A stretch of DNA of 43,589 nucleotides. Origin: JBJHBP01 sp050485645 (GTDB lineage Bacteria; Pseudomonadota; Gammaproteobacteria; Steroidobacterales; Rariloculaceae). A program made the translations under genes and the position numbers. The notes beneath the pieces were generated by a model that saw only the letters and a program-made list of their open reading frames with translations, searched no databases and had not been told where the DNA came from. Location: contig JBJHBT010000032.1 in NCBI GenBank assembly GCA_050485645.1, positions 1 to 43,589 on the forward strand, written 5' to 3'. Shown piece after piece: positions 15,151 to 23,363 of this stretch (the stretch's first letter is position 1; every line of letters begins with the position of its first letter).

Positions 15151-17718
15151 TTACCTGCTGACTACGATGTTGGTGCCCCCGCCGGGGCCGCCGCCACCCG
15201 CCTGAGAGTCTTCCACCACCAGTTTGACCCACAGTGCATCGTCACCCCGGTAGTACGACGTGGCGTTGGCGCTGCGCAGGGCATCCAGGCTGTCTTGTGC
15301 CGTGCCCGCGCTTGCGGTGGTGTATCCCGGCAATTCGAACATGACCCAGGAGCCTCGGCCCATCTGCCTCACGGACAAATTCAGGGACGGATTCTCGGCA
15401 ATGACCTTGAGGTCATCGACACCATTGCGGAGCGTGGTTTCGCCGCCGCCACCGCCGGTGAAGGCGAACTCACGGCCGTTGCGGATGAGCGTGATCGGTG
15501 AGCTGCTGGCCGCCGCCCCGCCACCCCCGGGACCGCCACCGCCACCGCCGAACCCGCCGCCGCCCGGGCCACCGCCGCCGGCGGCACGTACGGCGACGCG
15601 CCCGAAGTCGCCTTCGCAAATGCCCGCATTCCAGGTGGGCATGATCTGGCACGCTTCGGTGTCTGCTGTGATCCCGTTGTCGATCACCACGTAGGAACCC
15701 GGTGCGCCGCCGAGCGAGCCGTCCCTGTCGAAGATCGCCGCGCCCCTGTAGGTGATGCCGCTTCCGCCTTCGGAGGCCCATCGCGATTCGATCGCCGGGA
15801 AATGCACCGGCTTCGCGTTCTCGAAAGTCAGCCCTTCGACGGAGTTTTCGGTACTGGCACCAAAGCCTGTGTACAGCAGGTAGGAGATCGCACCGGTCTC
15901 GCGCGTTGCATTGTCCTCGAAGTTGACGAAGGTGGTATTCACGATCTCCTGAGTGAAGTCGTAGTACTCGTAGCCGCGAATCGGGTAATCCGCCTGCTCT
16001 TTCGGCAGGCTTCGGCCGTAAGCGATCTCGGCCTCGGTTCTGGGGTTGCCGATGTTGTCGGTTTCGCCCACGAACAGTGAGTCAATGACCCTGGACGCGT
16101 AGCCGGTATGGGCGACTTCGCCAGCCGCATGCGTAAAGCCGATGGCGTTGTCGGCCAGCTTGAGGTTCCGGAACAGGTGCAGCTCACCGCGGCCCCAGAT
16201 GCCGCCATGGCGGTTCTTGTAGGCGGTGAAATCCTCGATGACCGTGACCAGCCGCTCGCTGTTCGGGTCGGCAGGATTGGCACGGGCGGTATGGTAGTTG
16301 CTGCCGGCAACACTGAAACGGTTGTCGGGGGCAGGGCCACGGTCGAACATCATGCCATCGAAGCTCGAGTGGGCGACGTTGCCCCTGAACTCGCCCAGCG
16401 GGGATCGACGCGGAAAGGTATTCATCCCGACCTCGGTGCCTTCGAATTCCCCTATCCCGTTCACCGGCAATGCGATCCAGAAGCCGGTCACCTCGGAACC
16501 CGCGGCCACGTTGTCAATGTAATGGTTGCTCGGATGGGTGATCCAGAAAGTCGACACCGTGTTGTCCGAGGGAAGCAGAACATGCTCGGAGGTCTGTCCA
16601 GCCGCTACCTGCCCCGGTTGCGTTCCGGCTGCGTGGTGGACTGTCGGGACACACGGCAGGGTCGGATGACACTTGGTCTTGATGCCCAGGTTGCGGACAA
16701 ACCGGTTGCCGGTCTCGACGCCGTCTTCGAGAAAGAAGCAGTGCCCCACGTTGTTGAAGGTCACGTTGTTTTCGACGCGCAGGTTGTCGGTTCCATGCAC
16801 GGTCACACAACGGCTGAAGGTGTCGTGAATCGCGGAGTTCCTGATGTATTGCCCCTGCGCATCACCGACCAGATGCCAATGGATCGGGTACCTTGCAAGC
16901 TGCAGGTGCTGACCCATTCGATACAGCTCCACGCCGGCGACATACATCTGGCTGCCGGGCATCGCCATGATGTGGCCGCCCTGGTACGTGGTTTCGGAGT
17001 CTTCCGACGCCTGGATGCGGATGTTGCGCGTCAGCATGCCCACTTCACCGCGCTGATCAACGCCGTAGGTGATCTCGCCGAAATGCATGTACTCGAGCGG
17101 TTGGTCGAGTGTGATCACGTTGCCGTTAATGGCGGCGATCGTTCGCTTCGTCGCCTGCCTGAAATCGAAATCCGTGGACGCGACGACGATCTCATCGCCC
17201 ACCCGCCAGCCGCTGGCGTCCAGGACCTCGATCGTGGTGCTGCCGGCCTCGGCCGTGTTGGCGAGCTTGGTCCACGTGTTGGTCCGGTCGCCGTGCAGGC
17301 TCAGCGTCCCGCCCATGATCAGGATGCCGCGGTCGCCCATGGCCATGACATTCTCGCCGGGCACGTTGTCGACCAGGGTGATGGTTGCATTGCGCGTATG
17401 CGGCTCGTCCTCGCTGCCGATGTGCAGCTCGCCGTGCAGCAGGATCCAGTCGGTCTGCAGCTCGATATCGTTCTCGTTCGAGAAGCTGAGTCTGCCGTCG
17501 ATGGTCAGGCTGCGCAGCGTCGGCGGGCTGACATCGAGTACAACGTCCATGTCTGTGCCAATGGTGACTGCATCGCCGTCACCGGGTACACGGCCGTCGG
17601 GCCAGGTGGCTGGATCGGACCAGAGTGCTTCCTGAGCCACGGCGCTGGTGTAACCACCGAGCAGGAAACACGCTGGTATGGCTAACGCAAGAAATGGCGC
17701 GGGTGATTTTATTGGCAT
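15151..17718 (-). CDS. Secreted G8-domain beta-helix protein, CEMIP-like (copy A)
   Basis: 855 residues. A signal peptide (LALAIPACFLLGGYTSAVAQ) precedes a G8 domain (WSDPATWPDGRVPGDGDAVT and on, about 32-160) and a right-handed parallel beta-helix with the CEMIP/TMEM2 core pattern RYPIHWHLVGDAQ...NSAIHDTFSRCVTVHGT...CFFLEDGVETGN..VRNLG. The family includes animal hyaluronan-depolymerising proteins, but a substrate cannot be inferred here. A Gly/Pro-rich linker (about 710-740) leads to a C-terminal domain ending GGGGPGGGTNIVVSR. ATG 17718 is chosen because the signal peptide begins there. Its 5' ~1,050 bp is nearly identical to copy B while the 3' part has diverged. Own terminator downstream. 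Confidence 0.88.
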   Translation of the reverse strand: MPIKSPAPFLALAIPACFLLGGYTSAVAQEALWSDPATWPDGRVPGDGDAVTIGTDMDVVLDVSPPTLRSLTIDGRLSFSNENDIELQTDWILLHGELHIGSEDEPHTRNATITLVDNVPGENVMAMGDRGILIMGGTLSLHGDRTNTWTKLANTAEAGSTTIEVLDASGWRVGDEIVVASTDFDFRQATKRTIAAINGNVITLDQPLEYMHFGEITYGVDQRGEVGMLTRNIRIQASEDSETTYQGGHIMAMPGSQMYVAGVELYRMGQHLQLARYPIHWHLVGDAQGQYIRNSAIHDTFSRCVTVHGTDNLRVENNVTFNNVGHCFFLEDGVETGNRFVRNLGIKTKCHPTLPCVPTVHHAAGTQPGQVAAGQTSEHVLLPSDNTVSTFWITHPSNHYIDNVAAGSEVTGFWIALPVNGIGEFEGTEVGMNTFPRRSPLGEFRGNVAHSSFDGMMFDRGPAPDNRFSVAGSNYHTARANPADPNSERLVTVIEDFTAYKNRHGGIWGRGELHLFRNLKLADNAIGFTHAAGEVAHTGYASRVIDSLFVGETDNIGNPRTEAEIAYGRSLPKEQADYPIRGYEYYDFTQEIVNTTFVNFEDNATRETGAISYLLYTGFGASTENSVEGLTFENAKPVHFPAIESRWASEGGSGITYRGAAIFDRDGSLGGAPGSYVVIDNGITADTEACQIMPTWNAGICEGDFGRVAVRAAGGGGPGGGGFGGGGGGPGGGGAAASSSPITLIRNGREFAFTGGGGGETTLRNGVDDLKVIAENPSLNLSVRQMGRGSWVMFELPGYTTASAGTAQDSLDALRSANATSYYRGDDALWVKLVVEDSQAGGGGPGGGTNIVVSR
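16640..17693 (-). repeat. Near-identical DNA block shared with copy B (20177-21230)
   Basis: About 1.05 kb matches 20177-21230 at a constant offset of 3,537 bp. Comparing line by line, I find no differences between about 16800 and 17690 and only scattered changes towards the 16640 end (for example C/T at 16720 and C/T at 16788). Identity collapses sharply on both sides: at the signal-peptide start on one side and at the variable segment after the CHPTL Cys-rich motif on the other. Confidence 0.85.
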
Positions 17719-17850
17719 GGCTTTCGATTCCCGAACTTGAGCAGACAAAGAGCACAAGGGCCCCCCAATCCCCGAGTTTAGGTGATGTCGTGCGTGAGAA
17801 AAACCGGCAACGATCATTCTTGACAAGATGCGCGGCCAGCTGATCGTCCA
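17719..17850 (-). promoter_or_regulatory. Upstream element conserved between the two G8 genes
   Basis: About 120 bp upstream of copy A align with 21256-21375 upstream of copy B. The most conserved parts, read on the minus strand, are TTGTCAAGA, then ATCGTT.CCG, then TTTTTCTC.CGC and CTCGG near 17773. This is expected if the duplication included the promoter. No convincing -35/-10 pair is shared at standard spacing, so the active promoter is not resolved. Confidence 0.45.
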
Positions 17851-17875
17851 CTGACGAACTCCGGGTTCTACCCCT

Positions 17876-17910
17876 CCGGGGTTCTCTATCCGGGGTTCTC
17901 TATCCGGGAT
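17876..17910. repeat. 14-bp tandem repeat across the sodC stop codon
   Basis: Two perfect copies of CCGGGGTTCTCTAT (17876-17889, 17890-17903) and a partial third (CCGGGAT). The stop codon of the superoxide dismutase gene (TAG, 17902-17900 on the minus strand) lies inside the repeat, so its C-terminal end (NPG) is made by it. Confidence 0.85.
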
Positions 17911-18454
17911 TTCCCACCCCGATCACCCCGCACCCGATTCGTCCGCCCGCATTACCAACCGGCTGTGATACCAGATCGTCCCGGCCCGCGTGAACTATGA
18001 TGCCGCGGCCCAGAATTGTGTCCCATCCGCTCATTGAAATCACAGTGTCGATGTAATCAAGAACAGCTTTACCGTTTTCATCGGCTTCCAGGTTGCCCAG
18101 GTCGCCCAAGTGCCGCTGTTCATCCATTGGCCCGGCGTGAGGTTGGCTATGCGGATTGTAGTGCCCGCCGGTTGCCATGCCGTCATCGGACGTACAGGCA
18201 CCATATTGATGAATGTGAAACCCATGACTGCTGTTTGCATCCAGACCGCTTACTTCAGCCTGAACTCTTACACCATCATTCCTTTTCGTAAAACTGATCG
18301 TCCCCTTAACCCCGCTATCCCCTAATGGGTGGATGACGACTACCATCTGATCAACCGCCGGGGCCTCGACAATATCTCGTTCCTGTTGAGCTTCGGCCCA
18401 GGAGCTGAAAGTCAGAAACAAAATAGCTGATGTGATAACTATTGATTTTTCCAT
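17900..18454 (-). CDS. sodC: Periplasmic Cu/Zn superoxide dismutase SodC
   Basis: Dismutates superoxide outside the cytoplasm. 184 residues with a signal peptide (about 1-22, ITSAILFLTFSSWAEAQ). All metal ligands are present: His80 and His82 (GFHIHQYG), the bridging His98 (GGHYNP), His106, His115 and Asp118 (RHLGDLGN), and His155 (IIVHAG). The structural disulfide pair is Cys87 and Cys175. ATG 18454 follows AGGCGA at suitable spacing. It lies between two G8 genes, with a terminator separating it from the upstream copy, so it has its own promoter or uses read-through. Confidence 0.95.
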   Translation of the reverse strand: MEKSIVITSAILFLTFSSWAEAQQERDIVEAPAVDQMVVVIHPLGDSGVKGTISFTKRNDGVRVQAEVSGLDANSSHGFHIHQYGACTSDDGMATGGHYNPHSQPHAGPMDEQRHLGDLGNLEADENGKAVLDYIDTVISMSGWDTILGRGIIVHAGRDDLVSQPVGNAGGRIGCGVIGVGNPG

Positions 18455-18536
18455 GTTGTAATTTTCGCCTGATGAAATAGATTCAGATAGCTCGTGAAAT
18501 AAGGGAGCGGGCAGGGCGCTGGCGGCAACGAGGCCG

Positions 18537-18565
18537 AAAAAAAGCCCCCGGCTCCAGCCGGGGGC
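18537..18565 (-). terminator. Rho-independent terminator after G8 gene B
   Basis: Classical structure on the minus strand: stem GCCCCCGGC / GCCGGGGGC (18544-18565, loop of 4) followed by seven T. It separates G8 gene B from sodC. Confidence 0.9.
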
Positions 18566-18591
18566 TCTTACTGATACCGCAGTAGGTGAAC

Positions 18592-21255
18592 TTACCTGCT
18601 GACTACGATGTTGGTGCCCCCGCCAGGCCCGCCGCCACCGGCCTGGGGCGCTTCGACCACCAGTTTGACCCACAGTGCATCGTCGCCCTGGTAGTACGAG
18701 GTGGCGCTGGCATTGCGCAGCGCATCCAGGCTGCTCTGTGCCGTGCCCGTGCTGGCGGTGGTGTAGCCCGGTAGTTCGAAGATAACCCAGGCGCCCTGGT
18801 CCATCTGCCTCACGGACAAAGTCAGGGCCGGATCTTCGGCGACAACCTTGAGGTCGCTGACGCCACTGCGGAGCGTGGTCTCACCACCGGGACCGCCGAA
18901 CCCGCCACTGCTGAAGGTGAACTCACGCCCGTTGCGCATGAGTGTGATCGGTGAGCTGCTGGCCGCAGCGCCTGCGCCGCCGCCCGGAGGACCACCCGGA
19001 GGGCCACCTGCGCCGCCCCCAGGACCGCCGCCAAACCCGCCGCCGGGACCACCGCCGGCTCCGGGACCACCGCCGCCGAATCCGCCACCGAACCCGCCGC
19101 CGCCAGGGCCTCCACCGCTGACGGGCCGTACGGCGACGCGACCGAAGTCACCCTGACACACGGCAGCGTTCCAGGATGGCTTGATCTCGCAGGCTTCCTC
19201 GTCGGATGCAATCCCGTTGTCGATGACAATGTAGGAATCGGGGACGCCGCCGACCGAGCCATCCCTGTCCCGGAATATCGCGCCCATGTAGTTACTGCCT
19301 CCGGTATCGTTGGCCCATCGACGCTCCATCGGAGGGAAATCCACCGGCTTGGCGTTGACGAATTCCGCGCCCGCGACTGCGTTTTCGGCGCTGATCCCGA
19401 AGGTGGTATACAACAGGTAAGAGATCGCTCCCGCCCTGCGCTGGTCGTTGTCCTCGAAATTCACGAAAGTGACATTCTCCACGTCGTGACGCAGATCGTA
19501 GAACTCGTACCCGCGAATCGGGAAATCCGGGACTTCCCGCTTCGGCACGCTGCGGCCGTAGGCAATCTCTTCCGGCGTTGTGGGGTTGCCGATGTTGTCG
19601 GATTCGCCCACAAACACCGAGTCAATGACTCGTGACGTAAAGTCGGAATTTCCGAGGTTGCCGGACGCAGAGGTAAACCCGATGGCGTTGTCGGCCAGCC
19701 TCAGGTTCCTGAACGTCTTCATCTCACCGCGGGTCCAGATGGCGCCATTCCGGTTCTTGTAGCCGGTGAAATCCTCGATCACGTTCTCCACGATCGGGCT
19801 GTTCGGGTCAGCCGGATCGGCACGGGTAATAAACGGGTTGCCGCCGGCCACAGTGAAGGTGCCATCGGGCCTGGGGCCGCGGTCGATCATTATGCCGTCG
19901 AAGGTCGAGTGGGCGACGTTGCCCCTGAACTCCCCGAGCGGCATTCGACGTGGCCAGGTGTTCGCACTGATCTGCGTGCCTTCGAACTCACCAATCGGGT
20001 TCTGTGGCAATGCGATCCAGAAGCCGATCTGCTCAGACCCCGCCGCCACGTTGTCCACGTAATGGTTGCTCGGATTGGTGACCCAGAAAGTCGACACGGT
20101 GTTGTCCGAGGGAATCAGGATCTGATCGGAGGCCTGGCCATTCGATCCGCCTGCCGATTCCCCCTGTGCCCGGAGGTTCGTCGGGACACACGCCAGGGTC
20201 GGATGACATTTGGTCTTGATGCCCAGGTTGCGGACAAACCGGTTGCCGGTCTCGATGCCGTCTTCGAGAAAGAAGCAGTGCCCCACGTTGTTGAAGGTCA
20301 CGTTGTTTTCGACGCGCAGGTTGTTGGTTCCATGCACGGTCACACAACGGCTGAAGGTGTCGTGAATCGCGGAGTTCCTGATGTATTGCCCCTGCGCATC
20401 ACCGACCAGATGCCAATGGATCGGGTACCTTGCAAGCTGCAGGTGCTGACCCATTCGATACAGCTCCACGCCGGCGACATACATCTGGCTGCCGGGCATC
20501 GCCATGATGTGGCCGCCCTGGTACGTGGTTTCGGAGTCTTCCGACGCCTGGATGCGGATGTTGCGCGTCAGCATGCCCACTTCACCGCGCTGATCAACGC
20601 CGTAGGTGATCTCGCCGAAATGCATGTACTCGAGCGGTTGGTCGAGTGTGATCACGTTGCCGTTAATGGCGGCGATCGTTCGCTTCGTCGCCTGCCTGAA
20701 ATCGAAATCCGTGGACGCGACGACGATCTCATCGCCCACCCGCCAGCCGCTGGCGTCCAGGACCTCGATCGTGGTGCTGCCGGCCTCGGCCGTGTTGGCG
20801 AGCTTGGTCCACGTGTTGGTCCGGTCGCCGTGCAGGCTCAGCGTCCCGCCCATGATCAGGATGCCGCGGTCGCCCATGGCCATGACATTCTCGCCGGGCA
20901 CGTTGTCGACCAGGGTGATGGTTGCATTGCGCGTATGCGGCTCGTCCTCGCTGCCGATGTGCAGCTCGCCGTGCAGCAGGATCCAGTCGGTCTGCAGCTC
21001 GATATCGTTCTCGTTCGAGAAGCTGAGTCTGCCGTCGATGGTCAGGCTGCGCAGCGTCGGCGGGCTGACATCGAGTACAACGTCCATGTCTGTGCCAATG
21101 GTGACTGCATCGCCGTCACCGGGTACACGGCCGTCGGGCCAGGTGGCTGGATCGGACCAGAGTGCTTCCTGAGCCACGGCGCTGGTGTAACCACCGAGCA
21201 GGAAACACGCTGGTATGGCTAACGCAAGAAAGACCGCGCGAGAATTTTTTGGCAT
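18592..21255 (-). CDS. Secreted G8-domain beta-helix protein, CEMIP-like (copy B)
   Basis: 887 residues with the same architecture as copy A: signal peptide (LALAIPACFLLGGYTSAVAQ), G8 domain, parallel beta-helix with RYPIHWHLVGDAQ and CFFLEDGIETGN, then a longer Gly/Pro-rich linker (about 705-765: stretches such as GGFGGGFGGGGPGAGGGPGG and GGPPGGPPGGG) and the conserved C-terminal domain ending TNIVVSR. ATG 21255 is placed at the signal peptide; the longer open frame to 21408 is upstream region conserved as DNA, not protein. The second half differs from A at many residues, so the two may bind different ligands although their G8 domains are the same. Own terminator; divergent from azurin. Confidence 0.88.
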   Translation of the reverse strand: MPKNSRAVFLALAIPACFLLGGYTSAVAQEALWSDPATWPDGRVPGDGDAVTIGTDMDVVLDVSPPTLRSLTIDGRLSFSNENDIELQTDWILLHGELHIGSEDEPHTRNATITLVDNVPGENVMAMGDRGILIMGGTLSLHGDRTNTWTKLANTAEAGSTTIEVLDASGWRVGDEIVVASTDFDFRQATKRTIAAINGNVITLDQPLEYMHFGEITYGVDQRGEVGMLTRNIRIQASEDSETTYQGGHIMAMPGSQMYVAGVELYRMGQHLQLARYPIHWHLVGDAQGQYIRNSAIHDTFSRCVTVHGTNNLRVENNVTFNNVGHCFFLEDGIETGNRFVRNLGIKTKCHPTLACVPTNLRAQGESAGGSNGQASDQILIPSDNTVSTFWVTNPSNHYVDNVAAGSEQIGFWIALPQNPIGEFEGTQISANTWPRRMPLGEFRGNVAHSTFDGIMIDRGPRPDGTFTVAGGNPFITRADPADPNSPIVENVIEDFTGYKNRNGAIWTRGEMKTFRNLRLADNAIGFTSASGNLGNSDFTSRVIDSVFVGESDNIGNPTTPEEIAYGRSVPKREVPDFPIRGYEFYDLRHDVENVTFVNFEDNDQRRAGAISYLLYTTFGISAENAVAGAEFVNAKPVDFPPMERRWANDTGGSNYMGAIFRDRDGSVGGVPDSYIVIDNGIASDEEACEIKPSWNAAVCQGDFGRVAVRPVSGGGPGGGGFGGGFGGGGPGAGGGPGGGFGGGPGGGAGGPPGGPPGGGAGAAASSSPITLMRNGREFTFSSGGFGGPGGETTLRSGVSDLKVVAEDPALTLSVRQMDQGAWVIFELPGYTTASTGTAQSSLDALRNASATSYYQGDDALWVKLVVEAPQAGGGGPGGGTNIVVSR
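20177..21230 (-). repeat. Near-identical DNA block shared with copy A (16640-17693)
   Basis: Partner of the block at 16640-17693; see that entry for the differences seen. Includes the whole G8 domain and the first turns of the beta-helix. Confidence 0.85.
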
Positions 21256-21375
21256 GGTTTTCGACCCCCGTCCTGGAGCAGATAAAGAAATGGTAATGCT
21301 CCACAATCGCCGAGCGTATGCGATGTTGAGCGAGAGAAAAAGCGGAAACGATAAATCTTGACAATTGGTTGAGAC
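21256..21375 (-). promoter_or_regulatory. Upstream element of G8 gene B
   Basis: Counterpart of 17719-17850. On the minus strand: TTGTCAAGA, ATCGTTTCCG, TTTTTCTCTCGC and CTCGG. Also part of the 280-bp divergent region shared with azurin (starts at 21536). Confidence 0.4.
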
Positions 21376-21535
21376 CGGCTGTTCTCGGTATCGGCTAATG
21401 CTTGGCAAGTATTGGAATTTCTGCCAGGTCGTGCGCTGGACGTGAGGACGTCTGACCCCTCGACGGAGGATCTGCTAGCATTGATTGGCTTGATGGACGG
21501 CGGACGCCGAAAACTGACGAAAGGACCGGACGATC

Positions 21536-22024
21536 ATGAGGTGGATCCTGGGCGCCGCGCTCGCAGCGACGTTGCTGTTCGCCGCGCTCACAACGATGCT
21601 GTCGTTCTCAGGCGAGGCCGAGACCGAGACCGAGGCCGGAATCTGCGCGGTCACGGTCGAGGTCAGGGACTCGCTCGATTTCAATCCGAGAGAGCTCACT
21701 GTGGACTCGCGCTGCGAGTCATTCCGTCTCACGCTGAAACACGTCGGTACGATGCCGGCCAGCACGATGGGGCATAACTGGGTGCTGACCAGAACCGAGG
21801 ACTTCGATGGTGCGGTGACGGACGGCCAGAGAGCCGGCTTCGAGAACCACTTCGTCAAGCCCGCGGACGAGCGCGTGTTGGCTGCAACGAAAGTGATCGG
21901 TGGCGGTGAAGAAACCGCGATCAGTTTCGATCCGTCGATCCTGGAGCCGGGCGGTGATTACACGTTCTTCTGCAGCTTCCCGGCGCACTTCGTGCTGATG
22001 CGCGGCAAGCTGATCGTCCTCTGA
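21536..22024 (+). CDS. azu: Azurin (type 1 copper protein)
   Basis: Periplasmic blue-copper electron carrier. 162 residues: a signal peptide or anchor (about 3-22, WILGAALAATLLFAAL), a short Glu/Thr linker and the cupredoxin domain. Copper ligands are all present: His80 in TMGHNWVL, Cys146, His151 and Met155 in CSFPAHFVLM. The N-terminal disulfide pair is Cys37 and Cys60. Long stretches follow azurin closely (LTLKHVG, KVIGGGEE). ATG 21536 has AAAGGA upstream. Divergent from G8 gene B. No obvious dehydrogenase or nitrite reductase partner is in the window, so its redox partner is unknown. Confidence 0.95.
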   Translation: MRWILGAALAATLLFAALTTMLSFSGEAETETEAGICAVTVEVRDSLDFNPRELTVDSRCESFRLTLKHVGTMPASTMGHNWVLTRTEDFDGAVTDGQRAGFENHFVKPADERVLAATKVIGGGEETAISFDPSILEPGGDYTFFCSFPAHFVLMRGKLIVL

Positions 22025-22402
22025 CGAAGCCCCTGTTTGAGTTGCTGGGCTCGAACGGGAAGATCCACCTGCCCGAACGACGAAGGATCGGCTCAGCCCG
22101 GAGGGTAGCTGCGATCAAGCCACACTGCGGCCCGGCACACCGTCAAGCAGCCAACCAGCGTCAGCATAGGTTGAGTCCGCGTTGGCCACAAAGCTTTCAG
22201 CACACCGCCAGGCGCGTATAGCCAAGTGTTGACGCGAACTTCAATGGCAAGGCGGTCACCGGAACGTACATGATCGCCTTCAACTGATCGAACCGCTCGT
22301 TTGATCGAACCGCTCGTTCGCATGCCGTCGGTGATACCCTCTACCCCGTCAAACCGATACCCCAAGGAATCCACCACAGCCATCTTCAACAACGGAGTCG
22401 CC
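22025..22402. other. Intergenic region azurin-SDR
   Basis: 378 bp without a convincing gene. It holds the 17-bp tandem duplication described separately and an open leftward frame that only overlaps the SDR gene and lacks family features. No terminator hairpin with a T-run was seen. Confidence 0.5.
22285..22321. promoter_or_regulatory. Tandem 17-bp duplication carrying a dyad operator
   Basis: TGATCGAACCGCTCGTT occurs twice head to tail (22285-22301, 22302-22318). Each unit holds the dyad CGAAC-N5-GTTCG, perfect in the second copy (22307-22321) and with one mismatch in the first. The sites lie about 80-120 bp upstream of the SDR start. The N5 spacing excludes the usual GAAC-N4-GTTC Gram-positive LexA box. 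Likely a repressor/activator site; protein unknown. Confidence 0.5.
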
Positions 22403-23356
22403 GTGTTCGCATCACGTACCACGCATACCTCACCCTCCGGCAACCTCCTCAGCCGGCCCCGATTCCTGATCGCCCTCATCGGCCTGATCACCCTCGCCAC
22501 GTCCGCCCCGGTCCACGCCCAATCCGGCGCGGGCGCGGCTTCTTCCGCCGAGCGCATCATCGTCTCCGGCGCCTCCGGGAACCTCGGCGGGCTGACTGTC
22601 GAGGCCCTGCTGGCGCGCGGCGTACCGGCCGAGCGGCTGATTCTCGTCAGTCGCACGCCGGATACGCTGGATCATTACGCCCGGATGGGCGCGAGCGTGC
22701 GCTTCGGCGACTTTACCCAGCCGGACTCGCTGCCGGCCGCGTATGAGGGCGGCACGCGCATGCTGCTGATCAGCATCGGCGCGTCGCGGCTGCCGCGTGT
22801 GGAGGCGCATCGCAACGCGATCGAAGCCGCGGTTGCCGCCGGCGTGCAGCACATCGCCTATACCTCGTTCGTCACGATCAGCGCGGGCGAGACCGGGGGT
22901 CTGGCCGAAGATCACATCGCCACCGAGGCGATGCTGCGTGACAGCGGTGTCGCGTGGACCATGCTGCGCAACTCGCTCTACATGGACGGCGTCGTGCAGC
23001 AGGCGGCTGGCATGGTGGCCAGCGGTCGCGCCAATGTGCCGGAGAACGCCGCGCGCACGAGCTATGTGACGCGTGAGGACTGTGCCGAGGCCGCCGCCGC
23101 GGTGCTGGCGACGCCCGGTCACGAGAACCGTGCCTACGACATCACGGGTCCGAGCCTGGTCGGGCCGCGCGAGATTGCCGAAGCGGCGAGCGCGGTCACG
23201 GGCACGGCGATCGAGCTCGTCAGCGGCAGTGGCGGAGGTCGCGGCATGGGCGGCGGCATCGACATCGTCAGCAACGACGTCGAGACGCTCACCGGCCGCC
23301 CGGCAACCAGCGTGCGCGCGTTTCTCGAAGCGAACAGGGACAGGCTGCCGAGGTAG
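22403..23356 (+). CDS. NmrA-type NAD(P)-binding SDR with signal peptide
   Basis: Atypical short-chain dehydrogenase of the NmrA/QOR2 kind, 317 residues. The nucleotide-binding loop is GASGNLGGLTVEALL and the second conserved segment is IAYTSFVTISAG; the closing part GPREIAEAASAVTG is typical of the group. The proposed start is GTG 22403 with CGGAG upstream. It gives a clear signal sequence (FLIALIGLITLATSAPVHAQ), unusual for a Rossmann protein needing a cytoplasmic cofactor. No ATG lies between the signal and the nucleotide loop, so the hydrophobic N-terminus appears real. A Gly/Met-rich loop (SGGGRGMGGGI) lies near the C-terminus. Followed 7 nt later by the CPBP gene. Confidence 0.78.
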   Translation: MFASRTTHTSPSGNLLSRPRFLIALIGLITLATSAPVHAQSGAGAASSAERIIVSGASGNLGGLTVEALLARGVPAERLILVSRTPDTLDHYARMGASVRFGDFTQPDSLPAAYEGGTRMLLISIGASRLPRVEAHRNAIEAAVAAGVQHIAYTSFVTISAGETGGLAEDHIATEAMLRDSGVAWTMLRNSLYMDGVVQQAAGMVASGRANVPENAARTSYVTREDCAEAAAAVLATPGHENRAYDITGPSLVGPREIAEAASAVTGTAIELVSGSGGGRGMGGGIDIVSNDVETLTGRPATSVRAFLEANRDRLPR

Positions 23357-23363
23357 GGCAACC

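Noticed and set aside
16108..17685. 525-residue open frame antisense to G8 gene A (and 437-residue counterpart 19909-21222)
   Set aside because: Composition is His/Asp/Val-rich and typical of a shadow frame in high-GC DNA; the identity of the two copies is explained by the DNA-level repeat. No domain was recognised and the G8 frame has a signal peptide and family motifs.
15151..21255. Transposon or insertion sequence causing the G8 duplication
   Set aside because: No terminal inverted repeats, transposase fragments or target-site duplications were seen around the shared block; gene conversion fits better.
22285..22321. LexA/SOS box
   Set aside because: Half-sites CGAAC and GTTCG are separated by 5 bp, not the 4 bp of the Gram-positive box, and do not match the gammaproteobacterial CTGT-N8-ACAG form.
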